Below are positions 22,574 to 29,462 of a stretch of DNA of 35,418 nt, piece by piece. The position numbers and the translations under genes are program-made. Origin of the DNA: Thermococci archaeon (GTDB lineage: Archaea > Methanobacteriota_B > Thermococci > Thermococcales > Thermococcaceae); the NCBI GenBank assembly GCA_013153595.1, contig JAADEC010000081.1, forward strand, positions 1 through 35,418, in the 5' to 3' direction. Below the pieces are notes generated by a model. The model made no database searches and was not told the origin of the DNA. It saw only the letters and a program-made list of their open reading frames with translations. Each line of letters opens with the position of its first letter. The first letter of the stretch is position 1.

Positions 22574-22636
22574 TGCTCAAATAAGTGGATGGGAGTTTAA
22601 ATCAACTCTTCTGTTCGTTCGATTTTCTGGCCAACC

Positions 22637-22646
22637 GTTAAATAGG
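22637..22646 (+). promoter_or_regulatory. TATA box of the helical-repeat protein gene
   Basis: GTTAAATAGG lies about 33 bases before ATG 22675; GGGTGGGA at 22665-22672 is the ribosome binding site. Confidence 0.5.
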
Positions 22647-22674
22647 GTAACATCGAACTGCCCCGGGTGGGATC

Positions 22675-24009
22675 ATGCCGAAGTATGAGATGCTGAGGGA
22701 TCTCCTGAACGCGGCGCTCAATATATCGGATGATTACGTTCGTACAGTTACGCTCGCTAAGGCAGGTTGTTACCTCAGGGACATGAACAGGGACCTTTTT
22801 CTTGAAGCCTTCAAAGCGGCCCTGAAGTCCCTCGACGCGATAGCGTCCCCGGTTCTGCGAGTTCAGGCGATGGTCTCGGTGGCCGAGGAGATGAACAAGG
22901 CGGGGCTGAAGGAGTCAGGAGGTAAGCTCCTTTACAGGGCGTACGAGATGGCCAAGCTCCTCCCTCCACCCATACGGGACTCCACGCTTCTGGACGTGAC
23001 GAGAGCCGCGTGCACCGTTGGAGCCCTGCCAGACGCTCTTATGTACGCCACGGACATCGAGGATCACGACCTGAGAATGGAGGCCCTCATGAGCCTCATA
23101 GGATCTCTCATAAAGGCGGGGGACTTCCGCAGGTTGAGAAACGTGCTCGACATGATGGACGAGCCGTGGAAGTCAAGGGCCGCAATGGAGGTGCTCCGGG
23201 CCTACCTCAGGAGGGAGCAGTTCGCAAGTGTGCTCAGCCTCTTCCCGTACTTTGAGGATCCCGATCTCCTCAGAGCCGCGTTTCGAGAGGTCGGGATACA
23301 CCTCAGGGAGGCGGGGGTCCCTGAGGGCACCTACGAGAAGTTCATAGACGCCGCAAAGGCTCTGGCCGACAGAGACCCAGATCTCGTGCTGACCCTGCTG
23401 TCCACGATAGCCTCCACAGGACGCGTGGGAATCGTCCTGAAGACGCTCGCAGATCTCGGTTATCCTGAGGAGGGCATACTTAAGGTGGCGGCCGGGATAA
23501 TAAACAACCCCGACGCAATAAGAGAGTTCGTGGGCTCTCTTGACGTCCCTCAGGACAAGGCCGAGGCTCTCTACAAGCTGGTCATGGACGCCCTGCTGTC
23601 CAAGGAACCGTCCAGGGAGTATCATCCGCTCGTAAGCATGATAGGAAGGAGAACAGAATCCGAGGAAACCCTCGTGAAGGTCGTCAGGTACCTCACAAAG
23701 CTCGGGGAGCTGGGTGAAGCGCACGGACTTGCATCCCTGATAGAAGATCCCAGGCTCAGATCCCTGGCCTTCGGCTCAATAGCGCTCGCCCTGATACGCA
23801 GGGGACAGGTCAGCGATGCGATTGACGCCGTCGAAGAGGTGAAGGACAGGAAGTGGAAGTCATGGCTCATGAGCGAGATCATAATAAAGGTGCTCCAGCT
23901 GTACTCAGGAAGGGATATAAAAGAAGACTTCGAAGAAAGCTCAGCAAGGCAGGCAAAGAGGTGGAGGGAAGATGCCGAGGGTGGCTATAATAGGCGGTTC
24001 GGGACTTGA
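22675..24009 (+). CDS. Alpha-helical repeat protein (TPR/ARM-like), function unknown
   Basis: Protein of 444 aa made almost wholly of amphipathic helix pairs about 30-35 residues apart. Examples of the recurring pattern are RVQAMVSVAEEMNKAGL, RMEALMSLIGSLIKAGDF, AAMEVLRAYLRREQF and LAFGSIALALIRRGQVSDA. This points to a superhelical scaffold of the TPR or ARM/HEAT kind that binds proteins rather than an enzyme; I cannot name a family. There is no signal peptide or membrane segment. Its last 38 bases overlap the start of the MTA phosphorylase gene in another frame, so the two are translationally linked, although no functional tie is known. The start has GGGTGGGA three bases before the ATG. Confidence 0.7.
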   Translation: MPKYEMLRDLLNAALNISDDYVRTVTLAKAGCYLRDMNRDLFLEAFKAALKSLDAIASPVLRVQAMVSVAEEMNKAGLKESGGKLLYRAYEMAKLLPPPIRDSTLLDVTRAACTVGALPDALMYATDIEDHDLRMEALMSLIGSLIKAGDFRRLRNVLDMMDEPWKSRAAMEVLRAYLRREQFASVLSLFPYFEDPDLLRAAFREVGIHLREAGVPEGTYEKFIDAAKALADRDPDLVLTLLSTIASTGRVGIVLKTLADLGYPEEGILKVAAGIINNPDAIREFVGSLDVPQDKAEALYKLVMDALLSKEPSREYHPLVSMIGRRTESEETLVKVVRYLTKLGELGEAHGLASLIEDPRLRSLAFGSIALALIRRGQVSDAIDAVEEVKDRKWKSWLMSEIIIKVLQLYSGRDIKEDFEESSARQAKRWREDAEGGYNRRFGT

Positions 24010-24805
24010 AGAACTCCTCGAAGAGATCCATGAGACGAACGTTGAGACCCCCTACGGTCAGGTGTCCCTGAGGATAGGCACCTACGGAGGGGAGGAGATA
24101 GCCTTCCTTTCGAGACACGGGCCTTCTCACGCCGTTCCCCCCCACAGGGTCAACTACAGGGCCAACATCTGGGGTCTCTGGAAGTTAGGGGTGGAGAGGA
24201 TAATAGGAACCTCCGCCGTCGGGTCGCTGAACCTCAGCATGAAGCCAGGGGACTTCGTGGTCCTTGATCAGCTTATCGACTTCACGAAGTCCAGACGGTA
24301 CACCTTCTACGACGGTGAGGACAGCCCCCACGACATGAAGGCCGTAACCCACGTGGACTTCACCGAGCCGTACTGCCCGGAGATAAGGAAAGCCATAATA
24401 GACTCGGCAAAGGAGCTCAGACTGCCCTACCATCCGCAGGGGACCTACGCATGCACCGAGGGACCGCGGTTTGAAACAAGAGCGGAGATCAGAGCACTGA
24501 AGATACTCGGAGCTGACGTTGTTGGAATGACTCAGTGCCCGGAGGCCGCCTTAGCGAGGGAGCTCGGAATGTGCTACGCGAGCGTGGCTGTGGTGACCAA
24601 CTACGCCGCGGGCATATCGGGCAGAAAGCTGACCCACACGGAGGTCATAGAGCTGATGAAGGAGAAGGGGAGAGAGCTGAGGGCCCTCCTGATGAGGAGC
24701 GTGACCAACATCCCGAAGATCAGGAGATGTGAATGCGGAAAAGCGCTGGAAGGGGCAACGGCCGAGACTGAGAAGGAGACCGAGAAAGGCCACGACGAAG
24801 AGTGA
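23972..24805 (+). CDS. mtnP: S-methyl-5'-thioadenosine phosphorylase
   Basis: Purine nucleoside phosphorylase family enzyme of 277 aa that cleaves methylthioadenosine, the by-product of polyamine synthesis, to adenine and methylthioribose-1-phosphate. Signature segments are RVAIIGGSGLEELL (phosphate loop), SRHGPSHAVPPHRVNYRAN, GTSAVGSL, GTYACTEGPRFETRAEIR and VGMTQCPEAALARELG. The C-terminal CxC (RCECGKALEG) matches disulfide-type motifs reported for hyperthermophilic MTA phosphorylases. A Glu/Lys-rich tail of about 18 residues ends the protein. GGTGGAGGGAAG just before ATG 23972 lies within the upstream gene, which overlaps it by 38 bases. Some archaeal relatives accept other purine nucleosides. 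Confidence 0.93.
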   Translation: MPRVAIIGGSGLEELLEEIHETNVETPYGQVSLRIGTYGGEEIAFLSRHGPSHAVPPHRVNYRANIWGLWKLGVERIIGTSAVGSLNLSMKPGDFVVLDQLIDFTKSRRYTFYDGEDSPHDMKAVTHVDFTEPYCPEIRKAIIDSAKELRLPYHPQGTYACTEGPRFETRAEIRALKILGADVVGMTQCPEAALARELGMCYASVAVVTNYAAGISGRKLTHTEVIELMKEKGRELRALLMRSVTNIPKIRRCECGKALEGATAETEKETEKGHDEE

Positions 24806-24808
24806 AGC

Positions 24809-24835
24809 ATCCAAACCTTCCTCTTTTGGTTTGAT
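24809..24835 (+). terminator. Possible terminator hairpin after mtnP
   Basis: ATCCAAACC and GGTTTGAT can pair around a pyrimidine-rich loop containing CTCTTTT, just downstream of the mtnP stop. The pairing has one bulge, so this is a weak call. Confidence 0.3.
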
Positions 24836-24909
24836 CCGTCTGGTTTAGCGCTGTTCTCGTTGTTGAGTTAAACAGAGGACCAGCCAAGTTCTTGATGATA
24901 CAGCAGAAG

Positions 24910-24987
24910 TGGTGCGGTGGCCGGGATTTGAACCCGGGCCAGCGGCGTGGCAGGCCGCTGTCCTAGACCAGGCTAGACTACCACCGC
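24910..24987 (-). tRNA. tRNA-Gly (anticodon GCC)
   Basis: Read on the minus strand, the acceptor stem GCGGTGG pairs with CCACCGC, followed by discriminator A (24913) and encoded CCA (24910-24912). The anticodon arm GCGGC-CTGCCAC-GCCGC gives anticodon GCC. The T arm is CCGGG-TTCAAAT-CCCGG. A minus-strand TATA box (AACTTATAACT) lies about 30 bases upstream, so it is a single-gene unit with its own promoter. Confidence 0.96.
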
Positions 24988-25009
24988 CCGCTAATACTCA
25001 AAGAAGAGG

Positions 25010-25022
25010 CAGTTATAAGTTT
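25010..25022 (-). promoter_or_regulatory. TATA box of tRNA-Gly, overlapping the padR stop codon
   Basis: Minus-strand AAAACTTATAACT is centred about 30 bases upstream of the tRNA-Gly 5' end. The same bases encode the last codons and the TAA stop of the PadR gene (Asn-Leu-stop = AAC TTA TAA). Confidence 0.6.
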
Positions 25023-25387
25023 TTCGGTCTATCTGTGGGCGTGTCAGTTCTAACTGTGCTGGTCTCCCTGAGCTTGTTGAGAACCTCCTCGAGGAACTCG
25101 ACCCCCTCCCTAAGAAGTTCCTCGCCCTTGGGGGTTAGCGTGTAGTACTTGCGTGAGGGCTTTCCGGTCTCGTTCTCCCGCCAGCTTGCCGATACGAAGC
25201 CCTCCCTCTCAAGTTTGTACAGAACGACGTAGGAGCTAACGGTCGCCGGTTCAAATCCGAACGCATTTTTTATGCGCTGTTTGAGCTCGTAGGCATACAT
25301 AGGCCTCTCCTTAAGAAGCCTGAGAATGTAGAGCCACAGAACCTCCTTCGTTATCTTACCTCTAAGCCTCTCCATCGGGGTCGTCAT
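25013..25387 (-). CDS. PadR family transcriptional regulator
   Basis: Winged-helix regulator of about 124 aa. The PadR domain is clear: ITKEVLWLYILRLLKERPMYAYELKQRI, then FEPATVSSYVVLYKLEREGFV and the wing PSRKYYTLTPKGEELL, followed by a dimerising helix (FLEEVLNKLRET). PadR proteins usually act as repressors released by ligands or stress. ATG 25387 is preferred over the track start at 25408 because the latter falls inside the candidate operator; ATG 25375 is another option. The perfect 6-2-6 palindrome TTCACA-TC-TGTGAA between its TATA region and start suggests autoregulation, and the divergent FUN14 gene may be a second target. Confidence 0.88.
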   Translation of the reverse strand: MTTPMERLRGKITKEVLWLYILRLLKERPMYAYELKQRIKNAFGFEPATVSSYVVLYKLEREGFVSASWRENETGKPSRKYYTLTPKGEELLREGVEFLEEVLNKLRETSTVRTDTPTDRPKNL

Positions 25388-25495
25388 GCTCCCACCCTCA
25401 ACATTCACATCTGTGAAATATTTTAGATTAAATAAATGTTTTGGTTCGAAAGGTATATTAAGGTAGGAGAGCTAATATAATCGGTGGATACCATC
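25388..25495. promoter_or_regulatory. Divergent padR / FUN14 regulatory region with palindromic operator
   Basis: TTCACA-TC-TGTGAA (25404-25417) is a perfect 14-base inverted repeat lying between an AT-rich TATA region for padR (minus strand ATTTAATCTAAAATATT, about 25418-25434) and its start codon. On the plus side, GCTAATATAATC near 25470-25481 and GGTGG at 25482-25486 serve the FUN14 gene. Confidence 0.6.
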
Positions 25496-25795
25496 ATGGA
25501 CGTGAGTATGAGTGGAGTTCTGGGGGATATAGGCATATGGGGCTTCGTGGGTCTGGTAACGGGTTACGCAATAAAGAAGCTGCTTAAAATCGTGGCGGTC
25601 CTCATAGGGGCCTACATAGCAAGCCTGTTCTGGCTCCAATCAAAGGGAGTCATAACCATAAACACGCAAAAACTCTACAACCTGACGGGCAACCTGGCAA
25701 ATCAGGGCATCAGTCTGGGACAGAAGATAATGGGAATGCTTCCCGGAACGGGAGCCTTTGTAGCAGGTTTCTACGTAGGATTCAAGAAGGGTTGA
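25496..25795 (+). CDS. FUN14 family membrane protein
   Basis: Small membrane protein of 99 aa with the FUN14 domain known from the mitochondrial protein FUNDC1 and from archaeal homologues of unknown role. Hydrophobic segments are GDIGIWGFVGLVTGYAIKKL and IVAVLIGAYIASLFWLQSKG, with a third at GTGAFVAGFYVGFKKG; the Gly-rich spacing is typical. The start is ATG 25496 after GGTGG rather than GTG 25484, which overlaps the ribosome binding site. It is divergent from padR and may be controlled by it. The gene ends 6 bases before the CCA end of the oppositely oriented tRNA-Arg. Confidence 0.82.
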   Translation: MDVSMSGVLGDIGIWGFVGLVTGYAIKKLLKIVAVLIGAYIASLFWLQSKGVITINTQKLYNLTGNLANQGISLGQKIMGMLPGTGAFVAGFYVGFKKG

Positions 25796-25801
25796 TGAGA
25801 A

Positions 25802-25879
25802 TGGCGGACCGGGCGGGATTTGAACCCGCGACCTGCGGCTTAGGAGGCCGCCGCCCTATCCTAGCTAGGCTACCGGTCC
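25802..25879 (-). tRNA. tRNA-Arg (anticodon CCT)
   Basis: On the minus strand the acceptor stem GGACCGG pairs with CCGGTCC, with discriminator G and encoded CCA (25802-25804). The anticodon arm GCGGC-CTCCTAA-GCCGC gives anticodon CCT, reading AGG, a codon used very often in this window. The T arm is GCGGG-TTCAAAT-CCCGC. The minus-strand TATA AAATTTAAATAGG (about 25907-25919) gives a transcription start a few bases before the mature 5' end. Confidence 0.96.
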
Positions 25880-25933
25880 TCAACCCGCTGATACCTAAAA
25901 GCGGGCCTATTTAAATTTTACGGTGGGATGGGT
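25880..25933. promoter_or_regulatory. Compact divergent promoter, tRNA-Arg / Lrp-type regulator
   Basis: Only 54 bases separate the tRNA 5' end from the preferred regulator start. CTATTTAAATTTTA (25907-25920) is nearly symmetrical and serves tRNA-Arg on the minus strand. On the plus strand either this element (leaderless start) or ACCTAAAAG near 25892-25900 could drive the regulator, whose GGTGGG lies at 25922-25927. Confidence 0.45.
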
Positions 25934-26374
25934 ATGGACGATCTCGACCTTAAGATACTCAGGCTGTTGCAGAAGAATGGAAGACTGTCCTACAGGGAGA
26001 TAGCCCGGGAGCTCAAGGTGGCGGTGGGGACGGTCTACAACAGGATGAAGAAGATGGAGGAGAAGGGGATAATACTGAGGTTTGTACCCGTCATAGACTA
26101 CGAAAAAGTCGGCTTCGGTCTAACCGCGATCATAGGCGTGAGGGCGAACGGGAAGAAGATCGTGGACATAGAGAGGGAGGTGGCGAAGCATCCGAGGGTG
26201 ACCTCGGTCTACGATGTAACGGGCGAGTACGACGTGTACATCCTCGCTAAGTTCACTGACAGGGAGGACATGAACAGGTTCGTTAAATGGCTGCTATCGA
26301 TAGACGGGGTGGAGAGAACCAACACGTCGGTGGTCATGCAGATAGTGAAAGAAGGGACAGAGGTGGAGCTGTGA
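25934..26374 (+). CDS. Lrp/AsnC family transcriptional regulator
   Basis: Leucine-responsive-type regulator of 146 aa. The N-terminal HTH is DLKILRLLQKNGRLSYREIARELKVAVGTVYNRMKKMEEKGII, and the C-terminal RAM ligand-binding domain covers IIGVRANGKKIVDIEREVAKH through VTSVYDVTGEYDVYILAKF and GVERTNTSVVMQIVKE. Members respond to amino acids and assemble into dimers to octamers. ATG 25934 lies 6 bases after GGTGGG, whereas the track start at 25928 leaves no spacing, so 25934 is preferred. It converges with the GfcR-associated gene (7-base gap). Target genes cannot be told from the window. Confidence 0.93.
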   Translation: MDDLDLKILRLLQKNGRLSYREIARELKVAVGTVYNRMKKMEEKGIILRFVPVIDYEKVGFGLTAIIGVRANGKKIVDIEREVAKHPRVTSVYDVTGEYDVYILAKFTDREDMNRFVKWLLSIDGVERTNTSVVMQIVKEGTEVEL

Positions 26375-26381
26375 GGGTCAG

Positions 26382-26705
26382 TCAGCCCTTAAGGACCACA
26401 ACGTGATTCTCGACGAACCGCTTGGTAAAAGCTTCGAGAGGCTCCGCTGGCAGCGTCTCCCTGCGACCATCCACCGTACCCTGAAAAACGAACTTCCTCA
26501 GAGCCACATCATCGACCACGCGGAACTCCTCGTATCGCGACTTCAGCCTCTCAGCGGCCATCTCGAACTCGGCCTCGTTCACCTCTATCGAACCCACGAC
26601 CTCACTTCCCTCAAAGTCCATTCTGAACTCCTTTCCGATCTCGGTCTCAACGATCATGCTCTTCCCGGCTATCCCGTAGACTATGAACTCCAACGCGACC
26701 ACCAT
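26382..26705 (-). CDS. Conserved hypothetical protein downstream of GfcR-like gene
   Basis: Protein of about 107 aa without a family I can name. It is soluble; beta-rich N-terminal strands (VVALEFIVYGIAGKSMIVETEIG) lead to a helical segment (VNEAEFEMAAERLKSRYEEF) and a C-terminal half ending NHVVVLKG. The start is ATG 26705 or GTG 26708. It begins 6-9 bases after the stop of the HTH-phosphoribosyltransferase gene and is surely in the same transcript, so a link to that regulator or its metabolite is plausible but unproven. Confidence 0.65.
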   Translation of the reverse strand: MVVALEFIVYGIAGKSMIVETEIGKEFRMDFEGSEVVGSIEVNEAEFEMAAERLKSRYEEFRVVDDVALRKFVFQGTVDGRRETLPAEPLEAFTKRFVENHVVVLKG

Positions 26706-26714
26706 CACTGCCTG

Positions 26715-27434
26715 CTACAGCTTCACAAGGCTCCTGACGGGTATCTTGTACTCCCCCTCAAGCGTTGACACGACGTCTCCGACGCTCACGAGGAAGAACA
26801 TGCCGACGGGCCTTGCTCCCGCCTTGTGACAGAGCTCCACGAGGGCCCTCTGTGTTTCACCGCTCCTTATAACGTCGTCAACTATCAGGACCTTGTCGGA
26901 CTTTTTAAGGGCCCAGTGAGGTATGTAAAGCGTCGTCACACTCCCTGAGGCGCTCGGAACGTAGCTCACCTCGTGGAACTTCTCGGTTCCAACTTCCTTC
27001 CTTTTCTTTGCGTAAACAACGTCAACCCCCAGCTCCCTACCGACGTGGACCGCAAGGGGTATGCCGTCCGTTGCGGCGGTCAGCACCTTATCCACACCAA
27101 CAGATTCGAAGTCCGCCGCCACCTTCTCCGCCACGAGCGTCATCAGGTCCGTGCTGCCGAGGGCGGGCATTATGTCGAAAAATCCCCTGCTGTCGAATAT
27201 GAGCCTGTCCCTCACTTCCTTTTCGAGGTCCACGTACGGATCAAGTATCGAGGAGAGCTGAAGGGTCCTTCCAGAACTGGGCAGCACCTTTCCCTTAACG
27301 TACCTGTTGAGAACCGTCACGGGAAGGCCGGTTATCTTGGACAGCTCTTCGTAGGTGTACCGTCGTTTCAGGAGTCGTAACAGGTGTATAATCCGGAGCT
27401 TCCTTCGGACGGATTTTAACTGGCTCACGCTCAT
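26715..27434 (-). CDS. HTH-phosphoribosyltransferase regulator (GfcR/PyrE-like)
   Basis: Protein of 239 aa. Residues about 5-55 are a helix-turn-helix (LRIIHLLRLLKRRYTYEELSKITGLPVTVLNRYVKGK). The rest is a type I phosphoribosyltransferase domain with the PRPP loop VLIVDDVIRSGETQ, an upstream TDGIPLAVHVGRELGVDVVYAKKRKE and VSYVPSASGSV. The layout matches the GfcR group of archaeal PyrE-like regulators, described in haloarchaea as controlling sugar catabolism; a purine or PRPP-sensing role is equally possible here. It is probably not the main orotate phosphoribosyltransferase. ATG 27434 has GGAGGGA four bases upstream and an upstream TATA at 27472-27482; the longer track start reads through the promoter. 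Confidence 0.85.
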   Translation of the reverse strand: MSVSQLKSVRRKLRIIHLLRLLKRRYTYEELSKITGLPVTVLNRYVKGKVLPSSGRTLQLSSILDPYVDLEKEVRDRLIFDSRGFFDIMPALGSTDLMTLVAEKVAADFESVGVDKVLTAATDGIPLAVHVGRELGVDVVYAKKRKEVGTEKFHEVSYVPSASGSVTTLYIPHWALKKSDKVLIVDDVIRSGETQRALVELCHKAGARPVGMFFLVSVGDVVSTLEGEYKIPVRSLVKL

Positions 27435-27468
27435 AGTATCCCTCCATGTTACCATATGCTTGACAAGA

Positions 27469-27519
27469 AAATGTATAAATAGGTTTCGGTGGAAATGGAA
27501 ACATGAAGTAAACATGAAG
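27469..27519 (-). promoter_or_regulatory. Promoter of the GfcR-like gene with upstream 11-base direct repeats
   Basis: Minus-strand TATA CTATTTATACA (27472-27482) is preceded by BRE-like CCGAAAC. About 17 bases further upstream lie two direct repeats of CTTCATGTTT (27510-27519 and 27499-27508), spaced 11 bases start to start, about one helical turn. The arrangement suggests tandem binding of an activator on one DNA face. Confidence 0.5.
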
Positions 27520-27527
27520 CATGAGAG

Positions 27528-27533
27528 AAAAAA
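27528..27533 (-). terminator. T-run ending the ribosomal/RNA polymerase array
   Basis: On the minus strand GATTTTTTCTCTC begins about 10 bases after the L40e stop. It is a good archaeal oligo-T terminator for the long array and insulates it from the GfcR-like promoter immediately beyond. Confidence 0.55.
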
Positions 27534-27542
27534 TCAGACGGC

Positions 27543-27698
<156 letters not shown>

Positions 27699-27727
27699 TC
27701 ACCTCACCTCCACATGATCTCAGCCTC

Positions 27728-27815
27728 TGGTGCGGGGGACGGGATTCGAACCCGCGCAGCCCTACGGCAGCGGATCTTAAGTCCGCCCCCTTTGGCCAGA
27801 CTCGGGCACCCCCGC
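27728..27815 (-). tRNA. tRNA-Leu (anticodon TAA)
   Basis: Minus-strand acceptor stem GCGGGGG pairs with CCCCCGC, with discriminator A and encoded CCA (27728-27730). The anticodon arm GCGGA-CTTAAGA-TCCGC gives TAA. The long variable arm TGCCGTAGGGC-type segment is typical of class II tRNAs, and the T arm is GCGGG-TTCGAAT-CCCGT. Its 5' end lies 4 bases after the S2 stop codon, so it must be cut out of the ribosomal transcript. Confidence 0.96.
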
Positions 27816-27819
27816 GCCC

Positions 27820-28425
27820 TCACATCCTAACTACCCTCATCTCGAAGTCCTCAACGGTGAACTTAAAGTCTTCACGGCTCTCTATGACCTTCCTGTTGTA
27901 AAGAACTTCCCTCGCGAGTATCCAGTAGATGAGCGCTAAGGCTTTCCTACCCTTGTTGTTGGTCGGGATCGCGAGGTCGACGTAGCTCAGGAAGTTCTCG
28001 GTGTCAACGAGGGCAACTATGGGTATGCCTATCTCTATGGCCTCCTTCATAGCCTGATGGTCAGCACGGGGGTCTGTAACTATCAGGACGTCGGGTTCTA
28101 TGAAGTTCTTAACCTTGGGGTTGGTCATCGTCCCCGGGAGGAAACGTCCCGGGATTGCCCTGGCCCCTGTTACCTCGCCGAACTTCTTGACGGGCTTTTG
28201 ACCGTAAAGCCTGACGCTGACCGCGAGCACGCTCTCAGGCTCGAACCTCGCGAGGAACTTGCCAGCCACCCTCAGCCTTTCATCGGTCTTCCTGACGTCC
28301 AGCACGTACAGACCGTCCTGCCTGACGCGGTATATGAACTTCTTCATGTCCTGCGTCTTCTGCTGTGTGCCTATGTGTATTCCTGCCGCCAGATACTGAT
28401 CGAGAGGAACCAGATACTCCTCCAT
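27820..28425 (-). CDS. rps2: 30S ribosomal protein S2
   Basis: Archaeal uS2 of 201 aa, a platform protein of the small subunit. Diagnostic segments are [24 protein letters not shown] near the start, [51 protein letters not shown] and [28 protein letters not shown] 28425 follows GGAGGTGTGA and is preferred over the GTG at 28431. It lies 12 bases after the enolase-like gene and 4 bases before tRNA-Leu(TAA) in the array. Confidence 0.97.
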   Translation of the reverse strand: MEEYLVPLDQYLAAGIHIGTQQKTQDMKKFIYRVRQDGLYVLDVRKTDERLRVAGKFLARFEPESVLAVSVRLYGQKPVKKFGEVTGARAIPGRFLPGTMTNPKVKNFIEPDVLIVTDPRADHQAMKEAIEIGIPIVALVDTENFLSYVDLAIPTNNKGRKALALIYWILAREVLYNRKVIESREDFKFTVEDFEMRVVRM

Positions 28426-28437
28426 TCTCACACCTCC

Positions 28438-29457
28438 TTACTCCTCAAACGTTATCATCCTACCCCTTTCTCCAAGGTCTTCAGCTATCCTCATAAGCTC
28501 GTTGAGCTTCGTCACGGAATCCTTGTCAAGTATGACGGCCGGGCATTTTAAACCTACCGCCATGTGAGAGAAAGCCTCATCCTGAGACTCGTACAGAGCC
28601 TCGGAGAGTATGGGCGTCACCCTCTCGGACTTGACGTCGTTAACGAGGTTGTAAAGGTCGGTCAGGGTTCCGGCGTTAACCGGCTTTATCGAGAGGGCGT
28701 TGTAGTACCTCCTGTCGATTATCCCCTTCTCGTTGAAGAGGGCCTCACCGTCTATGAAGACCCCAGAAGTCCCCGCCACAAGTTCAAGGAACACTTCCTC
28801 ATCTCCCACGGGCTTCACGTACGAAACGTTGCTGTCCTCCACCAGGTTCAGAAGCTCCTCCGCATCCATGGAAGACTTCATGGACAGACCAAGGCTCACG
28901 TCGAGGCCAAGCTCATCACCCGCCCTCTCGGTGGCCTTTGACGCGGAGGCTATGGATAGCTCCTCCAGCTCACCGAGTATAAGAGAGGCAGCGTCGACCA
29001 CGTCCGTTATCTCCATCATGTCCCGGACGAGCACGTGGTACCTGGCCACCTCGTCCTCCCCTATGGTAAGGATGGGAACCGGAAGCTCACTCGTGAAGGC
29101 GCCGCCTATGTAGCTGTACAGGGGCATCTTCTTCGAGCTCGCCGCCGCTTTCGCAACTGCCACGGAGACCGCCAGAGCCGTGTTGGCTCCTATGTGGCTG
29201 AAATCCTCCGTGCCGTCGATCTCCCACAGGTAGCTGTCTATGAGCTCCTGATCGCCCGAATCAAAGCCTATCAGCTCAGGGCCTATGATCTCATCGACCT
29301 CGCTGACAGCCCTGTGGGCCTCCGCCATGTGGAGTCCCTCATCTAAGGGGGCGGCGAACCTTCCAAAGCCTGCGGAGGTTACGACATCAACCTCCACCGA
29401 GTACTTGCCCCCCTTGAGCACGGTAACCCTTCCGACGATGTTCTCTATTACCGCCAT
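28438..29457 (-). CDS. Degenerate enolase-like protein
   Basis: Protein of about 339 aa, some 90 residues shorter than functional enolases. Recognisable remnants are IGANTALAVSVAVAKAAA, LPVPILTIGEDE, LDVSLGL (first metal Asp), IDGEALFNE, IKPVNAGTLTD (catalytic Lys loop) and a C-terminal PAVILDKDSVTKLNELMRIAE. Lost or changed are the HAxN...QEFM loop (now ARYHVLVRDMMEI), the YIEDP metal Glu (now YVKPVGDEE) and the SHRSGET loop (now LSEALYESQDE). It is therefore unlikely to dehydrate 2-phosphoglycerate. In many archaea the true enolase gene occupies this position between rpoK and S2. Start ATG 29457; ATG 29463, overlapping the rpoK stop as TGATG, is an alternative. Confidence 0.85.
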   Translation of the reverse strand: MAVIENIVGRVTVLKGGKYSVEVDVVTSAGFGRFAAPLDEGLHMAEAHRAVSEVDEIIGPELIGFDSGDQELIDSYLWEIDGTEDFSHIGANTALAVSVAVAKAAASSKKMPLYSYIGGAFTSELPVPILTIGEDEVARYHVLVRDMMEITDVVDAASLILGELEELSIASASKATERAGDELGLDVSLGLSMKSSMDAEELLNLVEDSNVSYVKPVGDEEVFLELVAGTSGVFIDGEALFNEKGIIDRRYYNALSIKPVNAGTLTDLYNLVNDVKSERVTPILSEALYESQDEAFSHMAVGLKCPAVILDKDSVTKLNELMRIAEDLGERGRMITFEE

Positions 29458-29462
29458 GATCA

